This document shows, one piece after another, positions 53,054 through 64,000 of a stretch of DNA of 64,000 bases. Location of the stretch: the NCBI RefSeq assembly GCF_003024385.1, contig NZ_PVZN01000005.1:62001-126000 (forward strand), in the 5' to 3' direction. How positions within the stretch are numbered: position 1 is the first letter of the stretch; each line of letters opens with the position of its first letter. Origin of the DNA: Pseudomonas sp. BBP2017. GTDB lineage: Bacteria; Pseudomonadota; Gammaproteobacteria; Pseudomonadales; Pseudomonadaceae. The notes under the pieces were generated by a model. That model searched no databases, was not told where the DNA came from, and was given only the letters and a program-made list of their open reading frames with translations. A program made the translations under genes and the position numbers.

Positions 53054-55539
53054 CAGACCGATACCGTTTGCTGGCTGACATCGTCGACATGCGCGAAGTG
53101 ACGCAAGGCCAGTCGCTCGGCCATCTCACTGCTGACTGCGGCGATGGCTTGCAACAGGTCAGCCAGGCCGCTCAGCACCGCCTGCACACTGGGGCTGGCG
53201 AACAGCGAATCCTCCAGGCTGCGCAAATCAAAATGCTTGAGTTGCTCGGCCAGCAACGCCAGGTCAGGTTCTGTGCTGCTGGCAAACTCATCAGCCAAGC
53301 GTCGATGGGCGCGGACCAGCAAATTGAGCTGGAACAGCACCGCATGCGGGTTCTGTTCATCGAGCAACAACAGATCAAGCACCGGAATCAACTGGGCCAC
53401 CGCCAGGTAGCGCGAGCGGTAGGTGATACTGCTATTGCCCAACTCCAGCAGCCACTCAAGCCCGGCCTGATCGAACACCGCCGGCCCACGAAGGAAGGCC
53501 GCCATGCTGCTGCACAGTGAATGCAGGCGCTCGATACGCCGTCCGATCATCAAAAAACGCCAGCCCTCGTCGCGGGTCATGTCGTCCAGGGCGAAGCCGG
53601 ACAATGCCGCCATGGACATTACCAGGCGATTGAGAAAGTCCACCTGTTCACCAAAACCCGCAGTGGCATCATCAAGGCGTTGGGTTTCGCACTGCAACTC
53701 GACCAGCGCCTGCCAGTTCTCCCGCGAGAGTTTGCCACGCACTTGCGACGCCGCCCACTGCAGGCGCTGCAGGTTGGCGCTGAGGCTGAAGGCCCAGTCG
53801 CTGTCGGCCAGGGCGGTACGCAAGCGCTCGGGCAGCGTGCCCTGCTGCGGCAACAACGAAAGCTCAGCGGCCAGGGTCACTGCCGCCTGCAAGGCCAAGG
53901 GGTCATCGCCGTCCAGATAGCGAGTGAGGATGATCCGCAGCAAGCGGGCACTGGCATCGCAGCGTTCGCAGTAACGTCCGAACCAGAACAGGTTCTCCAC
54001 CACCCGCGAGGGCAGGTACGGGTCCTGGCGGATCAGCTCAGCCACCCCCAGTGTACGCCGGGCCCGCCATTGCTCACCGATTGGCGGCGACTCACCCAGC
54101 ACCCAGGTGTCCTTGCTGGCGCCTGCACGCTGCATCGATACCACTTCAGCATCAGCCAGTGCGGCAACCCGGGCAAGGCCACCTGGCAGTACCCGATAGC
54201 CCTCAGCCGATGCCACCGCATACACCCGCATGCCAATGGCCCGCGACTGCAACTGGCCCTGTTCCTGCTGCCATACCGGTGCCTGCGACAACTGCGCCAG
54301 CTCCTGGGCGACATAGGCATAGGGACGCGCCTGAATTCGCTCGGCAAGCGCCTGGCGTTGAGCTGCATCCAGATCGCGACCGAACACCGGCTTGAAGCTC
54401 TGTGAAGGAAACGCCGGCTTGACCCGCAACTGCGGCAACTGCTCCAACGCCTGCGCCATTACCGCCGGCTCTCCGCACCACCAGGTGGCGATTGATGGCA
54501 GGCTAAGGTCCTCGCCAAACAACCGCTGGTTGATTGCCGGGAGAAAACCCAGCAGGCCCGGCGACTCCAGTACGCCACTGCCCAGGGCGTTGGCCACCAG
54601 CACGCGGCCCTGACGCACGGCATCAAGCAACCCTGGCACGCCCAGCGCCGAATCGGTACGCAGTTCCAGCGGGTCACAGAAATCATCATCCAGGCGGCGC
54701 ATGATCGCGTGGACCCGGCGCAGGCCGCTGAGAGTCTTGAGGTACACGGTGGCATCGCGCACGGTCAGGTCACTGCCCTCCACCAGCGGATAACCCAGTT
54801 GACGCGCCAGGTACAGATGTTCGAAATAGCTCTCGTTGAAACGCCCCGGCGTCAGCAGAACCACCAACGGTGCTTCTTTCTCGCAGGGTGCGAAGCGCGC
54901 CAGAGTCTGCTGCAAGGTCTGGAAGAAACCCGCCAGATGCTGCACCTGCAAATCCCGGTACAACTCGGGCAAGGCACGCGAAACGATGGTGCGGTTCTCC
55001 AGGGCGTAACCGGCACCGGAAGGCGCCTGGGTACGATCTGCGGTCACCCACCAACGCCCGTCCGGCGCCCGCGCCAGGTCCACCGCATACACATGCAGAA
55101 ATGTCCCGTCAGGCGGGCGGATACCCTGGCAGGGCCAAAGAAAATTGTTATGTCCAAAGACCAGCTCGGCTGGCAGCAAGCCTTCACTGATCAGTTTTTG
55201 TGGCCCGTAGATGTCCGCCAGCAGCGCGTTGAGCAAGCGTGCACGCTGGGCGATGCCGATGGCCAGCTGTTGCCACTCGGCGGTCGGCAGCAGGTGCGGA
55301 AGCAGGTCGAGTTCCCAGGGACGGTCGGCGCCCTTGGGGTCGGCGTAAACGTTGTAGGTGACACCGTTCTCCTGCAACTGCCGGGTCAGTGAAGCCTGAC
55401 GCTGGGCCAGCTGCGCCGGGCCGCTGCGCTGCAGGTAGTCACACAGCGGCTGCCAATGCTCGCGAACCTGACCTTGGGCCTCGAACATTTCGTGGTACGT
55501 CCCCGGGTTTGGCGGGTAGGCAGCAAACAGATCAGGCAT
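53053..55539 (-). CDS. Circularly permuted type 2 ATP-grasp / alpha-E fusion protein
   Basis: An 828-residue fusion. About residues 60-480 are a circularly permuted ATP-grasp amidoligase (GHNNFLWPCQGIRPPDG, DRTQAPSGAGYALENR, GSDLTVRDATVYLKTL, LPSIATWWCGEP). About 510-815 are the all-helical alpha-E domain (SRVVENLFWFGRYCERCDAS at its start). These domains are more often separate genes. The start at 55539 (MPDLFAAYPPNPGTYHEMF) fits the family; an ATG 20 codons upstream is possible. Translationally coupled to the transglutaminase gene. Product unknown. Confidence 0.87.
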   Translation of the reverse strand: MPDLFAAYPPNPGTYHEMFEAQGQVREHWQPLCDYLQRSGPAQLAQRQASLTRQLQENGVTYNVYADPKGADRPWELDLLPHLLPTAEWQQLAIGIAQRARLLNALLADIYGPQKLISEGLLPAELVFGHNNFLWPCQGIRPPDGTFLHVYAVDLARAPDGRWWVTADRTQAPSGAGYALENRTIVSRALPELYRDLQVQHLAGFFQTLQQTLARFAPCEKEAPLVVLLTPGRFNESYFEHLYLARQLGYPLVEGSDLTVRDATVYLKTLSGLRRVHAIMRRLDDDFCDPLELRTDSALGVPGLLDAVRQGRVLVANALGSGVLESPGLLGFLPAINQRLFGEDLSLPSIATWWCGEPAVMAQALEQLPQLRVKPAFPSQSFKPVFGRDLDAAQRQALAERIQARPYAYVAQELAQLSQAPVWQQEQGQLQSRAIGMRVYAVASAEGYRVLPGGLARVAALADAEVVSMQRAGASKDTWVLGESPPIGEQWRARRTLGVAELIRQDPYLPSRVVENLFWFGRYCERCDASARLLRIILTRYLDGDDPLALQAAVTLAAELSLLPQQGTLPERLRTALADSDWAFSLSANLQRLQWAASQVRGKLSRENWQALVELQCETQRLDDATAGFGEQVDFLNRLVMSMAALSGFALDDMTRDEGWRFLMIGRRIERLHSLCSSMAAFLRGPAVFDQAGLEWLLELGNSSITYRSRYLAVAQLIPVLDLLLLDEQNPHAVLFQLNLLVRAHRRLADEFASSTEPDLALLAEQLKHFDLRSLEDSLFASPSVQAVLSGLADLLQAIAAVSSEMAERLALRHFAHVDDVSQQTVSV

Positions 55540-55722
55540 GGCAGTACTCAAAGGCCGCAAGTCTTCACAGAGAGCACAACCGCGCAAGACATGTGCCATG
55601 TGGCCAAGCCAGCGATTGCGCGCTCACAGCAGGTACAGACGCACCAAAAGCGCACCGCAGCGAGGCTGCCGTGCAAGCCTTGCACAGATTTGAGGCTTTG
55701 CCAGGAAAAACATCACCCTGAT

Positions 55723-55815
55723 GTGGGAGCGGGCTTGCCCCGCGATGTGGCCACTCCAGACAACACCCAATGCGTGGCCCGGACCGACGTCATCGCGGGG
55801 CAAGCCCGCTCCCAC
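55723..55815. repeat. Two REP elements in the opposite mutual orientation
   Basis: GTGGGAGCGGGCTTGCCCCG (from 55723 to 55747) and its reverse complement (55791-55815), 43 bases apart. The right arm comes first, so the order is the mirror of the other three pairs in this window. Confidence 0.88.
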
Positions 55816-55838
55816 AGCCCGAAGGCTGGCGTTGTTGT

Positions 55839-58142
<2,304 letters not shown>

Positions 58143-58242
58143 GTCAGTGACCGGTAGCTAATCGATGAAAAATCGCGGGCGCGGAATATAGCACAAAAAT
58201 TAACCAATTCCGACGCTAAAGGTCGGAATAGGTCAATTAGCC

Positions 58243-59640
58243 TTATTCATCGTCGTCGAAGTTGTAACTACCCGGCGCGAGGTTTTCGAAGCGCGTGTAC
58301 TTACCGATGAAGGCCAGGCGGATAAAGCCGATCGGACCGTTCCGCTGCTTGCCGATGATGATTTCGGCGATACCCTTGTGCTCGGTTTCCGGGTGATACA
58401 CCTCGTCACGGTAAACGAACATGATCACGTCGGCGTCCTGCTCGATCGCACCCGATTCACGCAAGTCGGAGTTCACCGGGCGTTTGTTCGGCCGCTGCTC
58501 AAGAGAGCGGTTGAGCTGCGACAGGGCCACCACCGGGCAGTTGAACTCTTTGGCCAGCGCCTTGAGCGAGCGGGAGATTTCGGAAATCTCGTTGGTGCGG
58601 TTGTCGCCGCTGGAACCAGGAATCTGCATCAGCTGCAGGTAGTCGATCATGATCAGACCGACTTCCCCGTGCTCGCGCACCAGGCGGCGGGTACGTGCGC
58701 GCATTTCCGACGGACTGATACCGGCGGTATCGTCGATGAACAGCTTGCGGTCATTGAGCAGGTTGACCGCCGAGGTCAGGCGTGGCCAGTCATCATCTTC
58801 CAGCTGACCAGAACGCACCTTGGTCTGGTCGATGCGGCCCAGGGACGACAACATACGCATGATCAGCGATTCACCTGGCATCTCCAGGGAATACACCAGC
58901 ACCGCCTTGTCGCTGCGCAACACGGCGTTCTCCACCAGGTTCATGGCGAAGGTGGTCTTACCCATGGACGGACGGCCAGCGACGATGATCAGGTCGGCCG
59001 GTTGCAGGCCGCTGGTCTTCTCATCGAGGTCGGTGTAGCCGGTGGACAGGCCGGTGATTGCGCTGTCAGTGTTGAATAGCGTGTCGATACGATCGATGGC
59101 TTTGGTCAGCAGGTCGTTGACGCCCACCGGGCCGCCAGTTTTCGGTCGCGCTTCGGCGATCTGGAAGATCTGCCGCTCGGCTTCATCGAGGATTTCGGCA
59201 GCGTTACGCCCCTGGGGATTGAAGGCGCTGTCAGCAATCTCGTTGCTGATGCTGATCAACTGCCGCAGGGTCGCCCGCTCACGGATGATCGCAGCATAGG
59301 CCTTGATGTTAGCCACCGACGGGGTGTTCTTGGCCAGCTCACCGAGGTAGCCGAGGCCGCCGATTTGGGAACTGAGACCTTCCTTGTCCAGCTGCTCGTG
59401 CAGCGTCACCACGTCGAACGGGGCGTTCTGGTCGGCGAGCTTGTGGATGGCGCGGAAGATCAGACGGTGGTCATGCCGGTAGAAATCGCCGTCGGAGACT
59501 TGATCGAGCACTCGCTCCCAGGCGTTGTTGTCCAGCATCAGGCCACCGAGCACGGCCTGTTCGGCCTCGATGGAATGCGGCGGCACCTTCAGGGCAGAGG
59601 TTTGCAGATCATATTGCTCGGGGGCGGTTATCTCGTTCAT
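58243..59640 (-). CDS. dnaB: Replicative DNA helicase DnaB
   Basis: A 465-residue helicase: N-terminal primase-binding domain (SIEAEQAVLGGLMLDNNAW), RecA-like core from about 175 with Walker A GRPSMGKTTF, Walker B LIMIDYLQLM, and the DnaB signature RSLKALAKEFNCPVVALSQL. It unwinds DNA at the fork. The ATG at 59640 (MNEITAPEQY) is the usual start; a GTG two codons earlier opens the frame. Separated from rplI by a terminator. Confidence 0.97.
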   Translation of the reverse strand: MNEITAPEQYDLQTSALKVPPHSIEAEQAVLGGLMLDNNAWERVLDQVSDGDFYRHDHRLIFRAIHKLADQNAPFDVVTLHEQLDKEGLSSQIGGLGYLGELAKNTPSVANIKAYAAIIRERATLRQLISISNEIADSAFNPQGRNAAEILDEAERQIFQIAEARPKTGGPVGVNDLLTKAIDRIDTLFNTDSAITGLSTGYTDLDEKTSGLQPADLIIVAGRPSMGKTTFAMNLVENAVLRSDKAVLVYSLEMPGESLIMRMLSSLGRIDQTKVRSGQLEDDDWPRLTSAVNLLNDRKLFIDDTAGISPSEMRARTRRLVREHGEVGLIMIDYLQLMQIPGSSGDNRTNEISEISRSLKALAKEFNCPVVALSQLNRSLEQRPNKRPVNSDLRESGAIEQDADVIMFVYRDEVYHPETEHKGIAEIIIGKQRNGPIGFIRLAFIGKYTRFENLAPGSYNFDDDE

Positions 59641-59675
59641 GGCCACGCAGGAATCAGGGTGATGAAAAAGACAAA

Positions 59676-59705
59676 GGGCACGACCTGCAAAGCAGGATCG
59701 TGCCC
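59676..59705 (-). terminator. Terminator of the rpsF-rplI operon
   Basis: Stem GGGCACGA-CCTGC / GCAGG-TCGTGCCC (one bulged base), loop AAA, followed on the minus strand by TTTGTCTTTTTC. It ends about 45 bases after rplI. Confidence 0.85.
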
Positions 59706-59750
59706 GATGTTAACCGGCCGACACGCAGGGTGCCAGCCGATTGGTCCAGC

Positions 59751-60197
59751 TTAGGCTGCGACAACAACCACGCGAACGGTGGCTTCAACGTCGCTGTGCA
59801 GGTGCACGGCAACGTCGTATTCGCCGACGTTACGGATGGTGCCGTTCGGCAGACGAACTTCAGCTTTGGCCACTTCAACGCCAGAGGCGGTCAGGGCGTC
59901 AGCGATGTCGTGGGTGCCGATCGAACCGAACAGCTTGCCTTCGTCACCGGCGGTGGCAGTGATGGTCACTTCCAGCTCAGCCAGTTGGGCAGCGCGAGTT
60001 TCAGCCGAAGCTTTTTTCTCTGCAGCGATTTTTTCCAGCTCAGCACGACGCTCTTCGAACGCAGCCAGGTTGGCAGCGGTAGCAGCGGTGGCTTTGCCGA
60101 ATGGCAGCAGGAAGTTACGACCGTAACCGGCCTTAACATTTACCTTGTCGCCCAGGTTGCCCAGGTTGGCGACTTTTTCCAGCAGGATCAGTTCCAT
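59751..60197 (-). CDS. rplI: 50S ribosomal protein L9
   Basis: A 148-residue L9: N-terminal domain [20 protein letters not shown] with [15 protein letters not shown], a long central helix, and the C-terminal domain. Last gene of rpsF-rpsR-DUF2232-rplI. Confidence 0.97.
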   Translation of the reverse strand: MELILLEKVANLGNLGDKVNVKAGYGRNFLLPFGKATAATAANLAAFEERRAELEKIAAEKKASAETRAAQLAELEVTITATAGDEGKLFGSIGTHDIADALTASGVEVAKAEVRLPNGTIRNVGEYDVAVHLHSDVEATVRVVVVAA

Positions 60198-60218
60198 TTG
60201 GTAATAACCTCTTAACTT

Positions 60219-61118
60219 TTAACCTTCACCGTTCGCGGAATCGTTATCGGCACCTTTCGGGGGTACCTTGCGACCGCGAAAATCAATCAGGCTGTCGACA
60301 ATGGCCAAAACCACGAGCAACGGATAAGTCAGCTGCATGAACAGCAGCAGTGTCACGTACATCCCGACCAACCAGAACTTGCCCAGTCGACCTTGTGCCA
60401 CCAGCCCATGCATCAGGGCAAGCCCTGCGAACATCAGCGGTACGCTGCACAGGGGCGTCAACATCGCCAGTTCAGGACCGAAATTCGGCCCCACCAGCAT
60501 GAGCACCACCAGTACCAGCGTCGGCACCAGGGGAAGCCTGACCGCTTGAAACTCGCGACCAAAACCTCCCGGGTTATACAACACTGCCTGCCAGTAACGA
60601 CCCAACATCAGGGCCAGCACACTGACGGTTTGCAACAATGCCGCTATCAGGCCGTTGAGCACCGGTGCGATCAGGCTGCCCAGGCGAGCCCGCTCCTCTA
60701 CCGACAACTGCTGGTAGAGACCGTCGAGCATCTGCGGCAGGGCTTTTTCAAGCGCTCCAGCCAGAGCTTCGATCGGTTCGCGGAACACCGAACCCAGGAC
60801 CACGCCATACGCCAGGCCCATGGCGATGCTGAACAACAGCACCCGGTTCCAGGATTGGCCGGCGCGCAACAGCGCAGCCAGCCCCAGCGTCCCCAGCAAC
60901 ACCATCAAGGTGCGCGGCTCGCCGAAGAACCACCAGGCCAACGCCGGCAATAATGCCCAGGCGAGGACTCCGGAGGCGTCCTTGAAACCGCGCCGCAGGA
61001 ACACCAGGCTCCCGGCGGCGGCACTCAACCAGAACAACAGCGGCAACGCCGCACAACCCACCACCACCAGGGTGGCTTGCACGCGACCGCGCATGATGAA
61101 ATCAGCTAAGGCGCGCAT
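60219..61118 (-). CDS. DUF2232/YybS-like membrane protein
   Basis: A 299-residue protein with eight or so membrane segments, located between rpsR and rplI as in other pseudomonads. The family (DUF2232) has no firm function. The C-terminus is polar. Start at 61118, 36 bases after rpsR. Confidence 0.85.
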   Translation of the reverse strand: MRALADFIMRGRVQATLVVVGCAALPLLFWLSAAAGSLVFLRRGFKDASGVLAWALLPALAWWFFGEPRTLMVLLGTLGLAALLRAGQSWNRVLLFSIAMGLAYGVVLGSVFREPIEALAGALEKALPQMLDGLYQQLSVEERARLGSLIAPVLNGLIAALLQTVSVLALMLGRYWQAVLYNPGGFGREFQAVRLPLVPTLVLVVLMLVGPNFGPELAMLTPLCSVPLMFAGLALMHGLVAQGRLGKFWLVGMYVTLLLFMQLTYPLLVVLAIVDSLIDFRGRKVPPKGADNDSANGEG

Positions 61119-61154
61119 GCATTCTATCCTTTGCTACTTGTCGACGACCCGGTC

Positions 61155-61385
61155 TCAGCGGCCGTGGCTGTCGGTGTAGGGCAGCAGGGCCAGGAAGCGG
61201 GCGCGCTTGATAGCGGTAGCCAGCTGACGCTGATAACGAGCTTTGGTACCGGTGATACGGCTTGGAACGATCTTGCCGGTTTCGGATACGTAAGCTTTCA
61301 GGGTGTTGAGATCTTTGTAATCGATCTCTTTCACGTCTTCAGCAGTGAAGCGGCAGAATTTACGACGACGGAAGAAACGTGCCAT
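61155..61385 (-). CDS. rpsR: 30S ribosomal protein S18
   Basis: A 76-residue S18: [20 protein letters not shown] at the N-terminus and [20 protein letters not shown] at the C-terminus. It binds S6 in the 30S platform. 28 bases after rpsF. Confidence 0.97.
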   Translation of the reverse strand: MARFFRRRKFCRFTAEDVKEIDYKDLNTLKAYVSETGKIVPSRITGTKARYQRQLATAIKRARFLALLPYTDSHGR

Positions 61386-61413
61386 GTAATAGGCTCCTCA
61401 AAAGGTCCGTGGA

Positions 61414-61839
61414 TTACTCGTCAGCGTTATCGCTGTTGTCGCTGTCATTGCTGTCGTCGCCATCGGCGCTGTCAGCATGCTCAGGACGGTCGCGACGCTC
61501 ACGGCGCTCACTGCGGTTTTCTTCAGCCTTGAGCATCTCGGACTGGCCGGTGACGGCTTCGTCGCGACGGATGACCAGGTTACGGATCACGGCATCGTTG
61601 TAGCGGAAGTTGTCTTCCAGCTCGGCCAGGGCCTTGCCGGTGCACTCAACGTTCAGCATCACGTAGTGAGCCTTGTGAACATTGTTGATTGCGTAGGCCA
61701 GTTGACGACGGCCCCAATCTTCCAGACGGTGGATCTTGCCGCCGTCTTCTTCGATCAGCTTGGTGTAACGCTCAACCATGCCGCCGACTTGCTCGCTCTG
61801 GTCAGGGTGGACCAGAAAGATGATTTCGTAATGACGCAT
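61414..61839 (-). CDS. rpsF: 30S ribosomal protein S6
   Basis: A 141-residue S6 with [18 protein letters not shown] and [20 protein letters not shown]. The tail beyond about residue 110 is extended and rich in Ser/Asp/Asn ([16 protein letters not shown]), in place of the poly-Glu tail that E. coli adds through RimK. First gene of the operon; AAGGAG before the ATG. Confidence 0.97.
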   Translation of the reverse strand: MRHYEIIFLVHPDQSEQVGGMVERYTKLIEEDGGKIHRLEDWGRRQLAYAINNVHKAHYVMLNVECTGKALAELEDNFRYNDAVIRNLVIRRDEAVTGQSEMLKAEENRSERRERRDRPEHADSADGDDSNDSDNSDNADE

Positions 61840-61860
61840 GAATGCTCCTTACGGGTTGTA

Positions 61861-61883
61861 GTCTGCCACCAGAGTGGTCAGAC
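61861..61883 (-). promoter_or_regulatory. Hairpin in the rpsF leader (possible S6:S18 autoregulatory site)
   Basis: Minus strand: GTCTG-a-CCAC-tct-GTGG-CAGAC type hairpin about 20 bases before the start codon. Many bacteria have an S6:S18-binding leader here; the exact consensus bulge cannot be confirmed by eye. Confidence 0.4.
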
Positions 61884-61957
61884 AAGGAGTGAATGACACT
61901 GTATGTCTTGCCTTGGGTGGAGGCGCGTGAACGCCCGCCAACATGGCAAGGGGCGCA

Positions 61958-61986
61958 ATTGTAGAGAAGCGCCGGGGGACAAGCAA
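61958..61986 (-). promoter_or_regulatory. Sigma-70 promoter of rpsF operon
   Basis: On the minus strand TTGCTT, 17-bp spacer, TACAAT. It would give a leader of about 110 nt before rpsF. Confidence 0.7.
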
Positions 61987-62012
61987 GGGAATTGGTGAAT
62001 TATTGAGCAACC

Positions 62013-62044
62013 CTGCAGGAGCTGATTCATCCGCTCCTGCAGGT
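62013..62044. terminator. Hairpin after rlmB
   Basis: Perfect 11-bp stem CCTGCAGGAGC / GCTCCTGCAGG with a 10-nt loop, eight bases after the rlmB stop on the minus strand. No T tract. It probably ends the rnr-rlmB transcript in a factor-assisted way; it also looks like a short dispersed repeat. Confidence 0.5.
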
Positions 62045-62051
62045 GCAGGGG

Positions 62052-62804
62052 TCAGGTTTTGGCTTTGGCCTGGCGCTGACGAACGGCCTCGAACAGACAC
62101 ACTCCGGTCGCCACCGACACGTTCAGGCTACTGACGCTACCGGCCATCGGCAGCTTGACCAGAAAATCACAGTGCTCACGGGTCAGGCGACGCATGCCTT
62201 TGCCTTCAGCACCCATGATCAGGATGGTCGGCCCGGTCAGGTCTTGCTGGTACAGCTCCTGCTCGGCCTCGCCAGCGGTACCGACAACCCACAGGCCACG
62301 TTGCTGGAGCTTCTCCAGTGTGCGCGCCAGGTTGGTCACCGCCACCAGCGGGATCACTTCGGCAGCACCGCAGGCAACCTTGCGCACCGCCGGAGTCAGG
62401 GTTGCCGACTTGTCCTTGGGCACGATCACCGCCAAGGCACCGGCAGCATCGGCGGTGCGCAGGCAGGCGCCGAGGTTGTGCGGATCGGTTACACCGTCGA
62501 GCACCAGAATCAGCGGCGCGCCTTCGGTACGATCAAGCAACTCTTCGAGCATCGCCTCGCCCCATACCTGGCTCGGGCTGACCTCAGCCACCACGCCCTG
62601 GTGCACGCCCTCAACCCAGGCGTCCATCTCGCGACGTTCGGCCTGGCCGACTGCCACCCGGTTCTGTGCCGCCAGCTCCAGCAGCGACTGCAGGCGCGGC
62701 TCGCTACGCCCCTCCGACAACCAGATCTGTTTGACCCGCTTGGGGTGGTGACGCAACAGGGCTTCTACGGCGTGGACGCCGTAGATTTTTTCCAACTGAC
62801 TCAT
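62052..62804 (-). CDS. rlmB: 23S rRNA (guanosine-2251-2'-O)-methyltransferase
   Basis: A 250-residue SPOUT methyltransferase (TrmH class): N-terminal substrate-binding domain (MSQLEKIYGVHAVEALL) and knotted catalytic domain with DGVTDPHNLGACLRTADAAG, MGAEGKGMRRLT and PMAGSVSSLNVSVATGVCLFE (in two parts). It methylates G2251 in the P loop. Its ATG overlaps the rnr stop by ATGA, as in many gamma-proteobacteria. Confidence 0.96.
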   Translation of the reverse strand: MSQLEKIYGVHAVEALLRHHPKRVKQIWLSEGRSEPRLQSLLELAAQNRVAVGQAERREMDAWVEGVHQGVVAEVSPSQVWGEAMLEELLDRTEGAPLILVLDGVTDPHNLGACLRTADAAGALAVIVPKDKSATLTPAVRKVACGAAEVIPLVAVTNLARTLEKLQQRGLWVVGTAGEAEQELYQQDLTGPTILIMGAEGKGMRRLTREHCDFLVKLPMAGSVSSLNVSVATGVCLFEAVRQRQAKAKT

Positions 62805-64000
62805 GACTTGGCCTTGGGTTTACGTGATCCAGAGCCCGCTTTTGGCGGCCCCTTTCGATGCTTGCTCGGCTTCTCCGACGACTTGCCGCCTTTGGAGGCT
62901 GGCTTGCCGCTGGCGTGCTTGGCATCGGACATCAGTGCCTTCTTCATTTCCCGGCTTTTGCGCACTTCGGCGTTTTTCGCCGCAGCATGTGAGGGGAAGT
63001 AAGCTTCGGCGGTTTCGTTCTTCTTGCTGCGGCGCGCAGGCTCGGCCTTGGTCACTTCAGCCTTGTCGAGCACCGGAACAGACTTACCGTCTTGCGGACG
63101 CACGCCTTCAGACCGCTGCTTGCGACCAATCGGCGCCTTCAGTGTGTTCTCGGCCATCTCGAAGTCGATCTTGCGCTGCTCGAGGTCGACGCGCATTACC
63201 CGCACTTCAACCGTGTCACCCAGGCGGAAGCTGCGACCGGTGCGCTCACCGGCCAGGCGATGATGCACAGGGTCGAAGTGGTAGTAATCGCCCGGCAAGG
63301 CGCTGACATGCACCATGCCTTCGACGTAGATGTCGGTCAGCTCGACGAACAGGCCAAAACCAGTCACCGCAGTGATCACACCCGGGAAGCTCTCGCCAAC
63401 GCGGTCTTTCATGTACTCGCACTTGAGCCAGTTGACCACGTCACGGGTGGCCTCGTCGGCCCGCCGCTCGCTCATCGAGCATTGCTCGCCAAGCTGTTCC
63501 AGGGTCGGCTCGTCGTACGGGTAGATGCGTGCCTTGGGGATGCTCATGGCACCGGCGCGCTTGACGTGCGGGGTTTCCTGACGCGAACGGATCACGCTGC
63601 GGATCGCCCGGTGGGTCAGCAGGTCCGGGTAACGGCGAATCGGCGAGGTGAAGTGGGTGTACGCCTCGTAATTCAAACCGAAGTGGCCGTTGTTGTCGGC
63701 GCTGTACACCGCCTGACTCAAGGAACGCAGCATCACGGTCTGGATCAGGTGGAAGTCCGGACGACCGGCGATGCCTGCCAGCAGCGCCTGATAATCCTTC
63801 GGCGACGGACCGTCTTTGCCTTTGTGCAGCGACAGCCCCAGCTCACCGAGGAAGGCGCGCAGTTTTTCCAGACGCTCCGGCGGCGGACCGTCGTGAACCC
63901 GATACAGGGCCGGAATTTCGTGTTTCTTGAGGAACTCGGCGGTGGCCACGTTGGCCGCCAGCATGCATTCCTCGATCAGCTTGTGCGCATCATTGCGTAT
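62801..64000 (-). CDS. rnr: Ribonuclease R, C-terminal part (5' end outside window)
   Basis: The frame runs off the window edge at 64000. The 400 visible residues begin in the RNB catalytic domain (KLIEECMLAANV, HFTSPIRRYPDLLTHR), followed by the S1 RNA-binding domain (EYMKDRVGESFPGVITAVTG) and a long Lys/Arg/Ser-rich tail (KKNETAEAYFPSHAAAK to the end), typical of RNase R and used to hold structured RNA and ribosomes. 3'-5' exoribonuclease for structured RNA and tmRNA-linked decay. It precedes and overlaps rlmB. Confidence 0.95.
   Translation of the reverse strand: MRNDAHKLIEECMLAANVATAEFLKKHEIPALYRVHDGPPPERLEKLRAFLGELGLSLHKGKDGPSPKDYQALLAGIAGRPDFHLIQTVMLRSLSQAVYSADNNGHFGLNYEAYTHFTSPIRRYPDLLTHRAIRSVIRSRQETPHVKRAGAMSIPKARIYPYDEPTLEQLGEQCSMSERRADEATRDVVNWLKCEYMKDRVGESFPGVITAVTGFGLFVELTDIYVEGMVHVSALPGDYYHFDPVHHRLAGERTGRSFRLGDTVEVRVMRVDLEQRKIDFEMAENTLKAPIGRKQRSEGVRPQDGKSVPVLDKAEVTKAEPARRSKKNETAEAYFPSHAAAKNAEVRKSREMKKALMSDAKHASGKPASKGGKSSEKPSKHRKGPPKAGSGSRKPKAKS

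Overview
The window is chromosomal DNA of a fluorescent pseudomonad, most likely of the Pseudomonas putida group. The evidence is high-GC coding sequence, four loci of the P. putida-type REP element (core GCGGGGCAAGCCCGCTCC), Pseudomonas-specific genes (RetS kinase, OprC copper receptor, DUF3077-type proteins, azurin) and a gene order that I recall as close to the retS-cob-urt-liv-dnaB-rnr segment of P. putida. It is core chromosome with a few small accessory patches; there are no rRNA or tRNA genes, insertion sequences, prophages or CRISPR arrays that I can see.

Layout. 1-2.3 kb: 3' end of the hybrid kinase gene retS and a MarC-type membrane protein. 2.2-4.4 kb: three unrecognised genes that turn out to be divergent paralogues. 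4.5-12.0 kb: two divergent operons for the corrin ring of vitamin B12 (cobG-H-I-J leftwards, cobL-cbiD-cobK rightwards). 12.0-14.7 kb: accessory patch with a PAAR-capped type VI effector, a probable immunity protein, and two small DUF3077/DUF6124-type proteins behind a structured leader. 15.1-16.4 kb: NfeD and a stomatin-like SPFH protein. 16.4-24.2 kb: copper gene set (two DUF2946 proteins, PCuAC chaperone, OprC, PepSY membrane protein) followed by a FecBCD-type ABC importer of unknown substrate. 24.4-31.1 kb: urea importer urtABCDE behind a sigma-54 promoter, then two GNAT acetyltransferases, the first of the methionine sulfoximine/phosphinothricin type. 31.2-33.9 kb: CbpM/CbpA co-chaperones divergent from a YegD-like Hsp70. 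34-43.3 kb: miscellaneous single genes (AI-2E permease, AraC regulator with an EamA exporter, lipase, AsmA protein, a secreted tandem-repeat protein, TetR regulator, AGE epimerase, SDR). 43.3-44 kb: a gene-free stretch with a cluster of DnaA boxes. 44-49 kb: branched-chain amino acid importer livKHMGF. 49.4-50.7 kb: a decapitated pncB fragment and intact nadE. 50.7-58.1 kb: azurin, LOG, transglutaminase plus ATP-grasp/alpha-E pair, YgiQ. 58.2-64 kb: dnaB, the rpsF-rpsR-DUF2232-rplI operon, rlmB and the 3' part of rnr.

Themes. Nitrogen acquisition (urea and amino acid importers), copper handling (OprC, PCuAC, DUF2946, azurin) and B12 synthesis dominate. The least explained items are the three-paralogue cassette at 2.2-4.4 kb, the effector/immunity island with the structured leader next to it, the secreted repeat protein at 40.1 kb, the DnaA-box cluster at 43.4-43.9 kb and the truncated pncB.
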